From Stratiolaelaps scimitus (Eukaryota > Arthropoda > Arachnida > Mesostigmata > Laelapidae), in assembly GCA_019614645.1 (NCBI GenBank), contig JABWDB010000001.1:23491501-23555500 (forward strand): 64,000 nucleotides of DNA, in the 5' to 3' direction. Positions 12,893 to 26,113 of this stretch are shown piece by piece. A program made the position numbers and the translations under genes. The number at the start of each line of letters is the position of its first letter. Positions within the stretch are counted from its first letter, which is position 1. The notes under the pieces were generated by a model. It worked only from the letters and a program-made list of their open reading frames with translations, searched no databases and was not told where the DNA came from.

Positions 12893-15611
12893 CTCCGCCA
12901 CGAGGCGTCGGTGTCGCCGTCGTCGCAGCGACTGCCTTGTCTCTGGCCACCCCTCGCCGGTCATACTTATCCCCAAGCGCAGCACCCTAAGCGCAAGCCC
13001 AGGGGCGTTGCAGGTCCCCTAATTATCTCAAAGGCGTAGAGCGGTGACTTATTATTAGTATTATAATAAGGACATCACTTCCTGTCTGTCAAGCGGATCG
13101 GGAGCAAATTATCTAAGAAGAAGCAGGCAAGCGAGGAAGGGAAGACAGAAACGGCGAAAAAGCGGCACGGATCGGCTCGGTTCGGTTAGCTCCGACGGCG
13201 ATCGTGTACGGGGTGCTGCTTCTGCAGAGAAACTCTCGACACGAGCATTGAGGACCGGGCCAGGAATGGCCCGGTAGCGAGTGACTCAAGCCAATCTCCA
13301 CTACCAACAGAAGCTACGAACTACAGGCAGAACTATACACACACACACACTGAGAGCGACCGACGAAGTTGATTAGCTTCGATCGCCACCAGCGGCAGTC
13401 GGCCAGTAGAGACGTTCTTCCGACTCGAACCAGCCGAAAGTGGCGACTCCTGTCGACGAAGACCCCGGCTGCGCGGGCTTCTGCTCAAACGACGGGAATA
13501 GCGGTAGAGAGCAGTGGTAACTGCAGCAGTAGGAAGGGGAAGCCAATAATTGGAGAGTGCAGCAGTAGGAGGCGCTGCTGCCGCTCCCGGTGAAACGAGC
13601 GGGGTCGATTGTGAAGGACGCTACCAAGAAAGGCAGCAAGACACCATACAAGCAACGCTCTGGTCCTGCTACGCCTATCACTGATTCCCGTATGTCCTTG
13701 CCACTTGCGAAGGACTTCTATTCCATCGGCCCGTGTCTTCATCCACCGCATATCGTTGGAAGCCGCCTCAAAGAACCGCCAAACCGGAGATCTGCGTACG
13801 CGTCGACAATTCGGCCTTGACGAGGCAAATCCAACGTTCTGCACTCGGCTCCAATCATGGCCTCATTCTCTTTCTCTCTCTCGCTGGTGGTCTGAGGTTT
13901 TTCACAAAAGCAGGCACAAACGGGTCGCACTGTGGGACGCCAGCACGGCCATAGCATCAAAGGTCTTTGATCCCTTTGTGCACATTGTTCCTTCCACTTT
14001 GGAAGGCCTACCTCAGCAGAAAGAGGCACAGCATGGCACGCACACATCGGCAATGCATAGCAATGTTGTCACACAAAAACAAGCGCGAGTAAATGTTGAT
14101 AGATATTATCAGCGTCGTCGACCACTGTTCGGCGTGTAAATAGGCGCGCGGGCAGTTGCCCTCCTGGAATATGCTCTGCATCGGATGTTCATCAAACAAT
14201 CCTCGTTGAGATATCGTCTCGTTAGTTCAGGCGAAGAATGCCTGATCCTGAAAAATACCAAGAGTCTGATGGTGCGAAGTGCCGCGTCGTCAAGATGCCT
14301 AATACCATAGGCATCCCAATCGGATATGCGCTCCGCCACTAAAACTAATAAACTTTACTTGAGATCTTATTGGAAGTACAACTAGCACCGTTGCGCATTG
14401 TCTGTATGTTTCGCAATGGTTACTTGACCGTAATCGCGTTGCAAATTCTGTATTCATTACGCAAACCGTGTGAAAATTCATGTATTAGATAATTATTATT
14501 ATTATTCATCGTAATATACCTCAAACGTCGGTAGATCAAACTTAGTAGAACCACCCCGCCTGTTTGTGACTTGCAAACAGTTTTAAACACCAGACCACTT
14601 TCAGACATCGTCCGTCAAAGTATCCAGCAATGTACGTCAAACATACAATGTAGCATCGAGGCATGAATGAACAAAAAAAAAGGCATGAATCGACAATAAC
14701 TGTACAAAAATGTAATTCACTTCGAACATGCGGGTGAATCGATTTGTTGCCTATAGCGCCCACCAATAATATCAATTAGCAATGTGAAAGATGGATGCAT
14801 CGGCAATATATCATTTCTATAACTAAGCTCCTCAGGCCATAATGACATACACCAGTCCCGCTCATCTCAACTTTGAGCACACCTCTCAGCTTTAAGTTTC
14901 TCAGGCGTTGGAAGCGTATTTTTAGGTTGCGCATGGCCAAACTCGGGTCAAATGAGAGCCATTATTGTCGCGGAGTTTTTTTCTTCGGGAAGCTATAATG
15001 GAGTAGCTATCACTGCGTAGGCGAACAGAGTCTCTCTCTCTAATCCCATTGCCGTGCCTTATCCCTGTTCGCGCTGGGCTCCTCGCAAATTCTATCCGTC
15101 GCAGCGACTGTTAACAGTCGATTGCTTTCTGTATCCCCTCCAACAGGCGCAAAGCACACAGCTTCGCATTACGACAGCAGAGGGTTAAATATGTTTTCTA
15201 GATTGCCGCCCATATACCAGGCACACAGGATGGGAGCTATCAAATCGGTGAGCAAATACGAACAACGTATGCGGGTATCCATTCCTATGCAGCAGTGCCG
15301 TATCTCATACTCGCAGGAGCGCGGAGATTTATTTAATGCAAGACCATCATCCCTTTTACTTCGTGCCTATTTTCGAACACAATTCGAAGAGGAACACCCA
15401 TTTTTTTTATGTTTAACAGGTTGTTTTACATGGCTGTATGTTTTCAAAGATCATTACCAATCTACTAGAAATGCTATGAACCGACTGCGGATTCGGCGAG
15501 ATGTACACGATCTTCGACCACATCGTTTTCTGACGCTGTCAATAAGCTTAGCCAATCAAAGTGGCATGCTTATTCGTTAACTGCGGTTGGTACAAGAAAC
15601 ATTTAATTGAT

Positions 15612-15638
15612 TGAGAGAGAGAGAGAGAGAAAGAAAGC
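15612..15638. repeat. (GA)n microsatellite
   Basis: GA units followed by AAAG units, just downstream of an unassigned open frame. Confidence 0.9.
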
Positions 15639-16022
15639 GACAGATATTGACTATTTTTTGCTCTATCATCTGATAAGACCAGGGTAAAAATGTAGGGATC
15701 AAGTTGCTGGTTTGGCTTTCGTCCATTCGTCAGTGGTAACACTTGTATCACACTTGTGTAAAAAGTCTTAATCACTATTCCACATGATTCATAATATGAA
15801 GTGCTCGAAAGCGAACGTCTAGGGCACAATCCCCTCAGCGTCGGCACAATCTGACGCTTATCTGTAATGATTTCCGTCCATTCATAGCTGTGCATTCTGC
15901 ATCAGAAAAGGATAGTACTGCTGCTGCTGCTGTCGAGAAAGCTGACACGCTGCCTCGGACGGATACACGGAACGTCATAGAGGAGAGGGCGAAGGCAGTC
16001 GGAGCACTCAGAACGAGGGAGT

Positions 16023-16063
16023 CAGAGAGAGAACGAGAGAGATAGAGAGAGAGAGAGAGAGGG
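16023..16063. repeat. (GA)n microsatellite, interrupted
   Basis: A purine tract of GA units with a few interruptions. It is the core of a GC-rich island. A second pure GA run follows at 16605-16622. Confidence 0.9.
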
Positions 16064-16918
16064 GCGGAAGCAACGCAGCACTCCCACCCACCGCAGCCAC
16101 TCCGGACCGCCCGCCTTTTGCCGTCCTCATTGCGTCGAGTCGCTTGCCGAGAGGGTCGACCATCGGCCGCTTTGGCCTCCGGCCCGTCCTGCGCATCGGA
16201 TCGCTCGAAGCAGCAGCAGCGGTGGTGGCGGCGGTAGCACAGAAACGATAGAAGGACAAACGGCAATCGTAAGCATCATCAAGTAGATATATGAAACGAG
16301 TATCATTTGTTACCCACCAGCACAGTCCAACGCGCCGCCCACACCCCGACCCCCCAACGGGAAGGGCGAATGAAACCCCCCGAAAAACCCCGTCCGTTTG
16401 CCCAATCATTTTCGTTGACCCCCAAGCCCGTCCTCCGGCGTCCCACTTTTTCTACTGTCTTTATGTCTATAAACGGAGGTATGAACAAACGGACGGAAGG
16501 ACGACGAACCTTCGACGAAGGCGAAATAACAACAGCAGAGGGAGAGTGGAATAGGCGGAGGAATATGGACCAAAGCAGACGCGTATAGAAAGCACTGCTG
16601 GGTCAGAGAGAGAGAGAGAGAGTTGTCAAAGTGCAAAGTCGCGCTGGCGATCGCTGAAGGCCATTTCGACGGTTGCTAGGGTTCGCTGTCCGTCGACTGC
16701 ATTTCTTGTGTATGAAGACACGAGTATGTGTGCATTCAACCGTCGAGTAGTTAGGGTTTCGTCACTCCGGTTTATGCAACACAGGAACTCGCAAACAAAC
16801 GAAGGTAACACAACAGCCTATATTTGTATAATAGCAGCCGGTGACCCTCTGTCGGGAGCGGCCTGTATAGCAACGTATACATAGCACGTAGTCTCGATCT
16901 ACATACTTGGATGCGTTC

Positions 16919-16953
16919 ATATATATATATATTATACATATATACATATATAC
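16919..16953. repeat. (TA)n / TATACA microsatellite
   Basis: A TA-rich run with CA interruptions. It is self-complementary in places. Confidence 0.85.
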
Positions 16954-18061
16954 GTGGTTGATACGCATACATATCTGCATTCGCATGCTCCAATGCCAAC
17001 CCGTAGGCAGACAGTCTGATCTTTTTATTATATATATATGTCACCCTTCTTGCAAGGAGACGTGACATTAGATCTGAAAATTAGTTTGAAACATATAACA
17101 CAAATGTTTAATAAAGTTAATCACATTTCAGGTGAATGTCCGTTAATGTAGCGTGCACTTACTGAATGTTAGCCGTTTGACTGTTTTTTTTTAATTCTAA
17201 TTTTTGTGTCTTCCTCAAGGTTGTTGCATTACTTTCAGTTCTTACGATGTTTTTTCAAGTTCACGAAACACGCATAAATCGCTTTCTCATATTCGTAGTA
17301 TCCGAGAATTGTCGAGGCGTGCAACTCTGCTTCATTGCGCCTTGGAATCGTTGAAAGCCCCATTGGCCATCATGGAGTCGAGCGTCTGCAGGAGTTTCTC
17401 AAGCAACGTGGTATATATTACACGATCATCGGAAAGCTAAAAGAGAGGAATACCCTGGAACAGAAACTGATGTTAGGAGTAATCCTTCAATTCATATCTA
17501 ACATAATGAGCATCTCAAGAGTAGTTTTTAGGTGGGTGAAATATAACAGCGTTACGCATTAAACATAAAGCCTCGTTTGACCTCGATGATTCAATAGATC
17601 TTCGTTCGATTACAATCGAATCTGTTTTAATGGGATGCGGAGCCAATCGCTCTGCATCCGCTTTAAGCCACAGTTGCACTGTTGGCGTTGTACTGCCGAG
17701 AGCAAATGTCGATATATATATATTCTCTAATGCGCATCGACAGCGCCGGAAGTGTCGCACTCCACAACGCGCGAACTTAAGCTATAGTTTATAGATTGTT
17801 CACATTAATTCTCCAAGAAATTACTATCCTCCGGCTTTTCGTGAAGCCAATTTCGCGTGTCGTCGAACGACGTGATCAGCTAATATTGACGTTAGCACAT
17901 ATATCGTTGTCGTTAATGGGCCAACCACTTGCTACAAATTTAGCCTCGAAGTAGAATTTCAAAGTGTACATACTTAGTGCGTCCCCATTATAGACATGGC
18001 CACCTATCTCCGCGGTGCCGAGCTCGTTCAAAATTCGCCGTACGCAGCTAGCTTCGCTGTT

Positions 18062-18077
18062 TGCTGCTGCTGCTGCT
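18062..18077. repeat. (CTG)n trinucleotide repeat
   Basis: Five CTG units, in a frame that would read as poly-Ala on one strand. No protein context is recognisable. Confidence 0.85.
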
Positions 18078-20774
18078 ACCGCGAGATCGGACAAGTTTAC
18101 GCGTCACCAGTCCACGCAACTCGGGTCCCACAGGTATTTCAGTGGCGGGCTTTTAAACGCCACTAGAAAGAAGACTGTAACTTTTGGGAGTAATTTAGCA
18201 TGTCGACCCATGGGACCCGCTAGACGCGCGTTACAGGCTACGGGCAGCGCGACAGGCGAGAATGTCAGCCACCCTGAGCGGACGGAGGACGGCCTGAGGG
18301 TAGGCGCTGGTATCTAGGCCCGGCAGCAACGAAGCCAAGCAAGAAGCATAGCCATGGAGAAGTGGGCAGGCAAGCCAAGCGAACTGGGAACTCACCCAAT
18401 GAGCAAGCCACTAGATGCCAAAGGCTTAGTGAGGCCCGGAACGGCTGTACGGGTGGTGATAGCACAGCAGCCGGCCATCGGTACCATACACTTGCCATTA
18501 GAAGCAGTTACATCTAAATATATCGTAACGCAGCGGCCGAGAGCAAGGCGAAGAGAACGAGCAAAGAAAACGTCATGTTCTCCTAATATTTCTAAAGACC
18601 TTCAGGTAATGATGAAATCTCGATCGATGTCGTTTGCTTCGTTTCGTCCAGTACAACAACTTGAGTGATCGACGACCGGTTTCGGTTTAGGAATCCGAAT
18701 GAAATCCTGTGAATACGCACAGGACATGGCTTTAGGATAAAGGGGCAAGTCAAGAAAAACTGGAATTATCCACGGGCAGTAGGAACAATAGAACTTCACC
18801 GTGAATGATGGCTATCGAGTGACACTCATTGATTCCGTTCCATTTTGCGCGAATGTCATCAATCGAGGACACTGGAAATTTTTCCGCTGTAGTCTCGCGG
18901 TGGATCGCATCACGATTAAACGCATTCGATCGTGTCAAATTTGCCATCCCCCTATCGGCATTTTCTATTACCCCTTCGGCAACGGTAGAAATGAAAGTTT
19001 CATACATATATAGTGTCCAATTAGTCACGTTGGACAAGTGAAGAAATGTGTGGAGCATCATAGCATTGTACTGCACAACTCTTCGATCGTAGAACGAGCC
19101 TGCTACTTGAGTGAGAAGTAAGTCGAGGCGGGCAGGTGGATAGATATACGGTTCATCGATCATCAATCATAGCGTCTCGTATCTGTCCATTAACACGATG
19201 GACGACAATGGCGTCCTTTTGTCCGTTCCTTAAATCTAATCCCCCGAACGTGCCCTCGTGTAACGGGCGAACAGCTAGCCTCCATACATGTGTGCTTGGG
19301 CACCTCTATGCGTCTATGTATGTGTCTGCAGGTATTCCTATCCATAATAGTAAGGTGCTGATCCCTCCCTCGGTGCACCGTTGTATACTGCTGGTCGCCG
19401 AACACCATTTGAGTTGGTGTAGAAAATCCATTCTGTTCATCATGGTGATACGTGGTGTACAAAACGCTTCTTGATAAAGCTCCTTTGTGCTAGAATGCTT
19501 GTGTGTTAGAGTCCGATGCACCATTGCCAACTGACAACTACAACTGCAACTGCCGCTACAAGATATGGGACATTGGGTAGAAATGTGTTATAGGAATATT
19601 CAAAGGATGCTTACGCGAAGCAGCAGGCCCATGCCTCGCTCTCTGTTATGAACAATGGGCGAATTCCATGCACTAAATGCCACATTTATCCGAAATTTCA
19701 CTCAATCCACGCAAGCATCTCAGGCCGTGGTCTAAAATAAATACAAAAGACGGCGATATTATAATTTTGAAATACATTGATTAAACAACATGAAACAAGT
19801 GGGAAGTATTTTGTTCATCGTCACTAGCACAATCATTATGACAGAATTAAAGAACTATTACCGATTTCGAGCAGCATTTAACCGCAGTCGTGTTCAGCGA
19901 TGATCACACAGAGGCGAATGGGACGGGCAGCACAGCACAGCTAATGAGAACTTCAAAAAATGTCAAACCTCAAGATGAAGGAAAATAGTTCACCGTATCC
20001 ATGAGCCGTTTCGGTCCAACTCTCGTAGTATAGTGCAACGTTTAAATAGATAATTGATATAAATTATGCCGTAATGGCTTCCGTTAGCCGCTACTTAAAA
20101 TGGGACAACTAATCTAATAACAAGTTTTTGCTCGCTCGCTCTCTCTCTCTCTTTCCCATGCACGGGCATGTGCATACTCCCGGTGAGGTCTTGCTTTTGC
20201 GCGGCTGCCTCGTGGCGAATCTTCATCTAGTATCTCTCGGTATCGGTGCCATTGTGTCTAGCTAGCGGTCGGTCGTTCCAAACGCTCCACTTCAGAGCGT
20301 ACCACCAACACTAACAACTTCGGCATTGAACGAAGAAACTGGCCTTGGCCGATCCCCGCTCAGCGAGATTCGCGCTGAAGTCACTATTAAGCGCCACTGC
20401 GCACGGCGAACTTAACGATTTTGAGTGGTCACTGTCAGCCGCTAATGAATGTTCGTCCACTCAACGCGGTCATGCGGATATGTTTAGAGGCATACGGGAC
20501 AGATGGACGACGTACCATTGTACTGGTATTGTTTTCAAAATGCGTGTATTGTATTCGCAAATGAATGCACGTTCCATACACATATTATTAGAGATACGAA
20601 TTATGGCATCGGGACCGTAAAGGTGAAGCTCTCGATGAAAGCTGATAACATTTGGTTATGGAGCGTAATGCAGCTGTGCCAACGATATCGTGTTCTGGTG
20701 AATTACGCCAATGTATCTGATTATTTGAAAAGCATTTTTCGATTAGATCCTGAGTATGCACTATCGGCTCGGAA

Positions 20775-20850
20775 GGATCGAACCCGTACCTCTCCCGGCG
20801 CAAAGACACACACGAATGCACCATACCACCGGGCTCGTGTATACTGCTTT
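20775..20850 (-). repeat. tRNA-like segment, possible SINE
   Basis: On the minus strand, GGTGGTATGGTGC resembles a D-arm/A box. Further on, CGGGTTCGATCCTTCCGAG contains a good RNA polymerase III B box (GGTTCGATCC). Spacing between the two is close to that of a tRNA. No convincing acceptor stem forms, so a SINE fragment or tRNA pseudogene is more likely than a working tRNA. It is not obviously the same as family A or B. Confidence 0.4.
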
Positions 20851-23151
20851 ATAAACTGCTCCACTGGATTTATTTTTAGATCGTTTTTTCAGTTGCACAA
20901 ACATGAGACGTCATCAATAATTGTATTAATCAGGAACTGAGAGCTCAGTTCGGCGCTGAAATTGCAGGAAGGATGAAGCACTTGATGATGACAGTCCAGA
21001 ATCGGTAGAGCAATTGCTTTGAAAATGAGCTATTATCTACCAGTGGCAAATATTAACCCTTTGTGCGTCCGGAATCGTATTTGTTCTTTTCTGAACTGAC
21101 CAATGACCTTTCCTAAAATAATCTCAAGGTCAAGCACCCAAGTCAGGATGCTCACGAAATTGCGCACAAAATTGTATTGCTCACTACCAATACACCCATT
21201 GTTACCGATTTCTATATATCGATTATATATATATATTGGTTTATTAGATGTGAGTGATTCCACTACACTATATATATATATATAGCATGTTCCCAATAAT
21301 CGGTATATTTGACTTCTTTTGGTTAAAGATGAGTGAGTAAACGTGAACGTTTAAATGAGATCCACATATCGTAGGTAACTAATCATATTTTTTCCCATTC
21401 GATAACCCTTTATCATCTGCGTTGCTGCACTCTGGGCTTAGTTCGCCCCTGAAGAAGCTAAGATCGCAAAACGATTTGGCCTACTGCCAGGTTGGTTCGC
21501 TGCGTCAGGCTTACTTAACATTGATCTATTAGTTTTGGTGGCCTCTTCGATACTAAATACTGCTGAGTAGGAGCGGTGAACACAAACCAAGAGTATCCCA
21601 TACGTGGTAATTGTACGATGGGAGACTCGATCGATATACGCTTTGAGAGCTCAGATTCAGAGACAACGTTGGGGACAAGCGGTTATCGCATAGTGATCTT
21701 ATCCTCCTGTGGTTGAAGAGGCTGTCAAATCCTTGTGGCAGAAATTACAATGGTGAATCTCTAGTGCCCAAAAACTCCTGGACGGCAGCCTCTAAAGCTC
21801 GCGCGTTACATGTCGAGCGATCTCTTCGGGAGATAGCCGATAACACGTATGATGGATACCGCTTATGCTTTTGGGTCGCGTTGTGCCTTCGCTTGGTGGC
21901 ATTGATCTCGTTTTGTTGTCTGTAGTAGAATAAAACGATCAAAAACCTCAATAACCTTTGAGAACTGGTGAGACAAGCTACCTATTTGGGCGTCGACTGA
22001 TTTGTAGCTTGTGCTACCTTTTTCTTGAAAAGTGGAACCGTTTTCACCGATACGATCTACTTACGCTCATTCAATGAAAGCAGTTTAACTATGTCGAATT
22101 CTCCGTTTGGCTGGAGAAGGTTTGAGCTGCATTTAACATAGAACATGTAAATTGATGTTCGCGATATCTATAATAACCGCTTCAACCTTATTCACATGAT
22201 CATACCTTAATTCAGGAAGATCCACCAAGAACATGACGCCTCTTGATTTATGCGATACGTACGCAGCTATAATGGTGCCGCATGCAATTCGAATGTATAT
22301 ATTCTCCTCCTACCCAAGCTTCACACTCGCGGTGAATATGTGTCGGTCTGGATAATATTTTCATATGAATAGATGCGGACAACCGTTGTGTGTTACAAAA
22401 CAAATACGCTTCCAGGTAGGCTGTTGGCATGCACACGCAAACTTATTGCCGCTCTTGCATTTTCCAATTGTGCACTCAATTCGACTAATGTACGATGAGA
22501 TGGGCTGTGTACACCTGCTCAGCCGCCTCCAGCACCGTTGGTGGCAACGGAGACAGCAGCCTATTGCCTATTTCTTGTCCGTCGGGGCGGGTCTTGTCGC
22601 TGTCAACAAAATCGGCTGACTGGCTGGCCCGACTTCGAGTCTAGGGGACGGGGTCTGGGGACTGGCTGGTGGCAGTCGGTCCTGCTTTGCTACCACTAAG
22701 CTAACAAACTGTTCTGCGAATGCAGGCAACCAGCCAGAAGCAGTCGACGCTACCGGGACCAGCTAACCCATTCACCACCTCCACCGTCATGGCCGCCGTC
22801 ACCGCCGCCTTCCTCATCACCATTATGAGCATTAACATTACTTCTGCCCTCTGGTCCCGCAGGCCCGAGGCGTATCGCTCTTGCGCCAGACGCTTTATAC
22901 GCTGTATCCTTTCTATCCGTCCTGCGCTGCTAATAACAATAAGCTAATGAACGAGCTGCGGCTGCACCGCAAGGGGGAGGCTACCGTGGCTGCGCCAACG
23001 TAATGGCGTAATCAAGAACGGAAGGATTCCTCCTTTTCCATGTACGGCTACGACTGCTACCAGCCGGTACGGATCTGGCTTCTCCGGCCAGCTTTAGCTT
23101 CGCAACTCGACCCGCCGGCCTGGTTAAGCCCGACCCACTCTCTAACCTCTT

Positions 23152-23224
23152 CTAGCATCGCCCCAGTACATAGGGGTTATACAGGGCCAGGGGGCCCTGT
23201 ATGACCCCCATGTATCCCATGCTA
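23152..23224. other. Long imperfect hairpin, precursor-microRNA-like
   Basis: An inner stem of 22 bp per arm (23167-23188 with 23193-23214) pairs throughout except for one mismatch and one G-U pair, and is closed by a four-base loop. After an unpaired segment, TAGCAT (23153-23158) pairs with ATGCTA (23218-23223). The whole structure is about 73 nt. The loop is tighter than in most animal microRNA precursors, so it could instead be a small inverted duplication. Expression cannot be judged from sequence. Confidence 0.6.
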
Positions 23225-25990
23225 TCCTCGCCCCGCGATTTCAATTCTCCGTTTACAGTCAGTGCGTTATCTGGTCCTCGGAAATACTCGTTGGACAATT
23301 TCTGCCTATCGTCGTCGCTGTTGGTGCGCCCGGTTGGCATCGGGTGAATTTGGTGGATGTGTGTGCGAGTGTCGATGGGTGCTGATTTGCCAAAGTGGCT
23401 TCTCGATTCCGAGCAGACCACAGAAGCATCGATCGTTCGAGTCATTCGGTCCACGAAAGCATTGCATGACGTATATGTGCTAAAACACACTTTCATTAGA
23501 TATGTTTAGCTAGTAACAGCGGCAATATATATTTCTCATCAAACGCACCGTCTTAAAGCGTCCATTTAAAGTGATCCCGTATATCAGCTGCCTACGAAAC
23601 AACACTCTTCCTCAAGCAACCTCCACTCTCTAGGTATTCGTCGAACCAGCAAAGTTGTCTACTTTCCCAAGCCTCGATTTTCATCTGAAGCTTAACTTTG
23701 TCAAAGTTAAAGGTATCCTGACCACCTGGAATCTTATGGAAATAACCATCAAATTTGATGATTAAAAATATTTTCGCACACACTCAAGTGTGCCTAACCA
23801 GCCTTCATCCACCCGAGCACATTCGTTAGCTACACTGTTGCTTCGCCTAAAAGCTGGCTCTTATTTGAGTTCACCTCGTAGTTAGTGACTACAAAGTGAA
23901 CGGTCTGATTTATACTGGTGACAGTGTAGAGTGTTTGAAATGTCTCATAACCCTATGGAATGGGAGACCAATTATTTCTCTTTTTTATAAATACATGTCT
24001 AGGGTATACGGCACAAAACAAAATAGGAAGAGAAAAAGTCCACACAGTGTTCTGATACGGTTTAGAGGATGGTCAGCTTTGCTCAAAAATCTTAGCAGCC
24101 TTGCAACTTGGTCGAATTGTAGTTCGATATACAGCTGACATTGAGTTCACGCTCTTTGCGTGAATCGGTCAGTGACAGTGAATGAGAGAACGGGAACGAC
24201 TGCAGTAAGCAAGCAACTCTCCGAAATCTAGATTGGGAAATGTTTGCTTGTCACGCAGCAAACTTAACCAGGCCAACGTCAGGCCCTGGAGACCGTTGAG
24301 CACATGACGTAAACAACAACAGTAGCATACGGCATTGTCGAGGCGAGAGCAAGAATGAGTAGCAACCAGCTCCAGAAAGCAGCTCAGAGAATATTATTAT
24401 TACTTAGTTCAACCACTGCAATCTCCCCTAACCTCCATTTAATCCCTAGAAATAATTTCTAATTTTTGTATGTTTGAATAAATATTCTGTTCATCTAACC
24501 TACAGTATGGTGGCAATAGCTAGACAAAGCCCACTGAATATCGTCTAGCGAAATCCTAATGATGATCTTGCTAGTTAACGACGTTGTAGCTGACCTCAAA
24601 GTCATCAATTCGGTCGATTCACGAACGGGAAATCGAACATCGCCACGCGTCAGTCTACATACGCCGGCCACCGACACAAATGACTTAGGCCTCAGGGCCA
24701 TGTCACAGCCTGTGCGTTTTAACGTGAACAGCCGAATGTCAAGGCGAATATTTAAATTAACGTTGGAACAACGAAGACAAGTACCGGCATCGTCACTAAG
24801 GCTCGTGCCACTACTAAAGTGGAACGACATCCAACTAACTGCCTCATTGAAAGTAAGGCATTGCTTTGAATCGATCGCTTACTCAGCACCTGGCAGTGGA
24901 GCCGAGTGGAACAGCGCTCGCTCACATTACTGTTGTTATTGTTCGCAGCGTTGGAACAGCGTCGAAAGGTTACGCGTGTCGTCGTTACAGCTAACGTTTT
25001 GGTTGTCACGATGCAGTGGTGAATTCACAAAAGGCGCGCCCATGGCAAACGCGTGCTGCACGATTAGAGAGTACTCGCGCGCGCGCGCGGTAATAACTTA
25101 TCGCAGAGCTTGGGTAAGCACAGTATCTCTAACGTGGTCGGGAAAGTTTGGCTTAAAGAGGAAAACTTCAAAGAGCAAAAAAAAGGAGAGCTTCAAAAAC
25201 AAAAAATCCAAATTAAAAAAAAAACAATTTCGATCAAAAACCCCCATATAGCGCTCCCTGGGGTCAATGTAAGGGGTTGAAAAATAGCTGTGCCTGGATG
25301 GCTAGACCTAACTTCAAGTCATCCATTATGGGACGTCTAAACGGAGAGATCAATTAGGGCATACATTACGCGTAGAACACGCAGTTTATATAAGAGGGTG
25401 ATCCATTCAGACAGGCGGGCCAGCCTGTTCTACGGTCATGGAACGGAGCCGATCTGATCAAATTAGATTTTCTTGTCACTATCCTACTGTGTATTGACGT
25501 CTGGAACTCAACCCGGCCACCCGGCGATAGCCTGTCCAAACGCGGCTGGATTGGTTGCCCGCTCATCGCTGAGTTGTCCTCGCACAGATAGGCAAACTAC
25601 TATAATACAAAGGCAAGGAACCGCCGTGTGGGCTATGATGATCGTTACTATAAGGCAGAGTTAAATATTCTAACGATAGCAACGTCTTTGGGCGTGGCGT
25701 GGCCGAAGTGAGCGGCGTTGTTATCTAGCACAACTCGTTTACCCAAATAGAGCACAGGAGCAGGCGAGACTTTCGAAGGGGGAGGGGGGGTTGTGGTGGT
25801 CGAAGTGGGTCGCTTAAATGGAGGTGATTTTACAGCTATCAGTTGGCTAGCTAAATATAGATCTAATGGACGCTGAATCTAGGTGTTGGACTTAGTCCAA
25901 TGGAGGCTTAGTACAGCTAGGCATTATTCATATTTCACATTTCTGAATAATGGATGAATGCTATTTGCTGCTGCTGGTTATTGTGTATCG

Positions 25991-26033
<43 letters not shown>

Positions 26034-26113
26034 GCTGATAACGAGAAATTGTATCATGCGTTGAGTTGATGGATTCTTCTGAATGAAGGTATTCATAGGA
26101 GAGAGGGAAGTCG
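23225..26113. other. Gene-poor interval; unassigned 230-codon frame at 24559-25251
   Basis: The longest plus-strand frame of this stretch (24559-25251) has no recognised domain. It ends in a Lys/Ser-rich tail that comes from an A-rich tract at about 25160-25230. An opposite-strand frame covers its first half. I treat it as a chance opening. A (GC)n run lies at about 25076-25090 and the segment 25780-25800 has G-runs. Confidence 0.35.
25995..26033. repeat. (TA)n microsatellite
   Basis: A TA run of about 28 bp followed by TATG units. Confidence 0.95.

Larger units (their letters stand above)
11026..23151. other. Gene-poor interval with CpG and microsatellite islands
   Basis: AT-rich stretches alternate with islands at about 12700-13900, 15900-16650, 18000-18600, 20100-20460 and 22500-23150. 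The islands hold GA, CT, CTG and CA repeats and openings on several frames at once. The longest frame, 15122-15580 (152 codons), shows no family motif. A CTAAC followed by TGCAG at about 22691-22726 could be a branch point and splice acceptor, but no exon chain could be built around it. The islands may be promoter or 5' leader sequence; this is inference from composition. Confidence 0.4.

Noticed and set aside
13369..14139. Chain of frames in the 13-14-kb island that might be one gene
   Set aside because: The frames do not join through convincing splice sites and opposite-strand frames are equally open.
15122..15580. 152-codon plus-strand frame
   Set aside because: No motif, no plausible splice context, and residue composition like random DNA.
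21403..21430. Minus-strand NADD residues suggestive of a reverse-transcriptase YADD box
   Set aside because: No hydrophobic context or other reverse-transcriptase blocks nearby in any frame.
22691..22947. Branch-point and acceptor-like sequence followed by an open frame beginning ATSQKQSTLPGPAN
   Set aside because: No donor partner or conserved protein was found. A single acceptor-like match is expected by chance.
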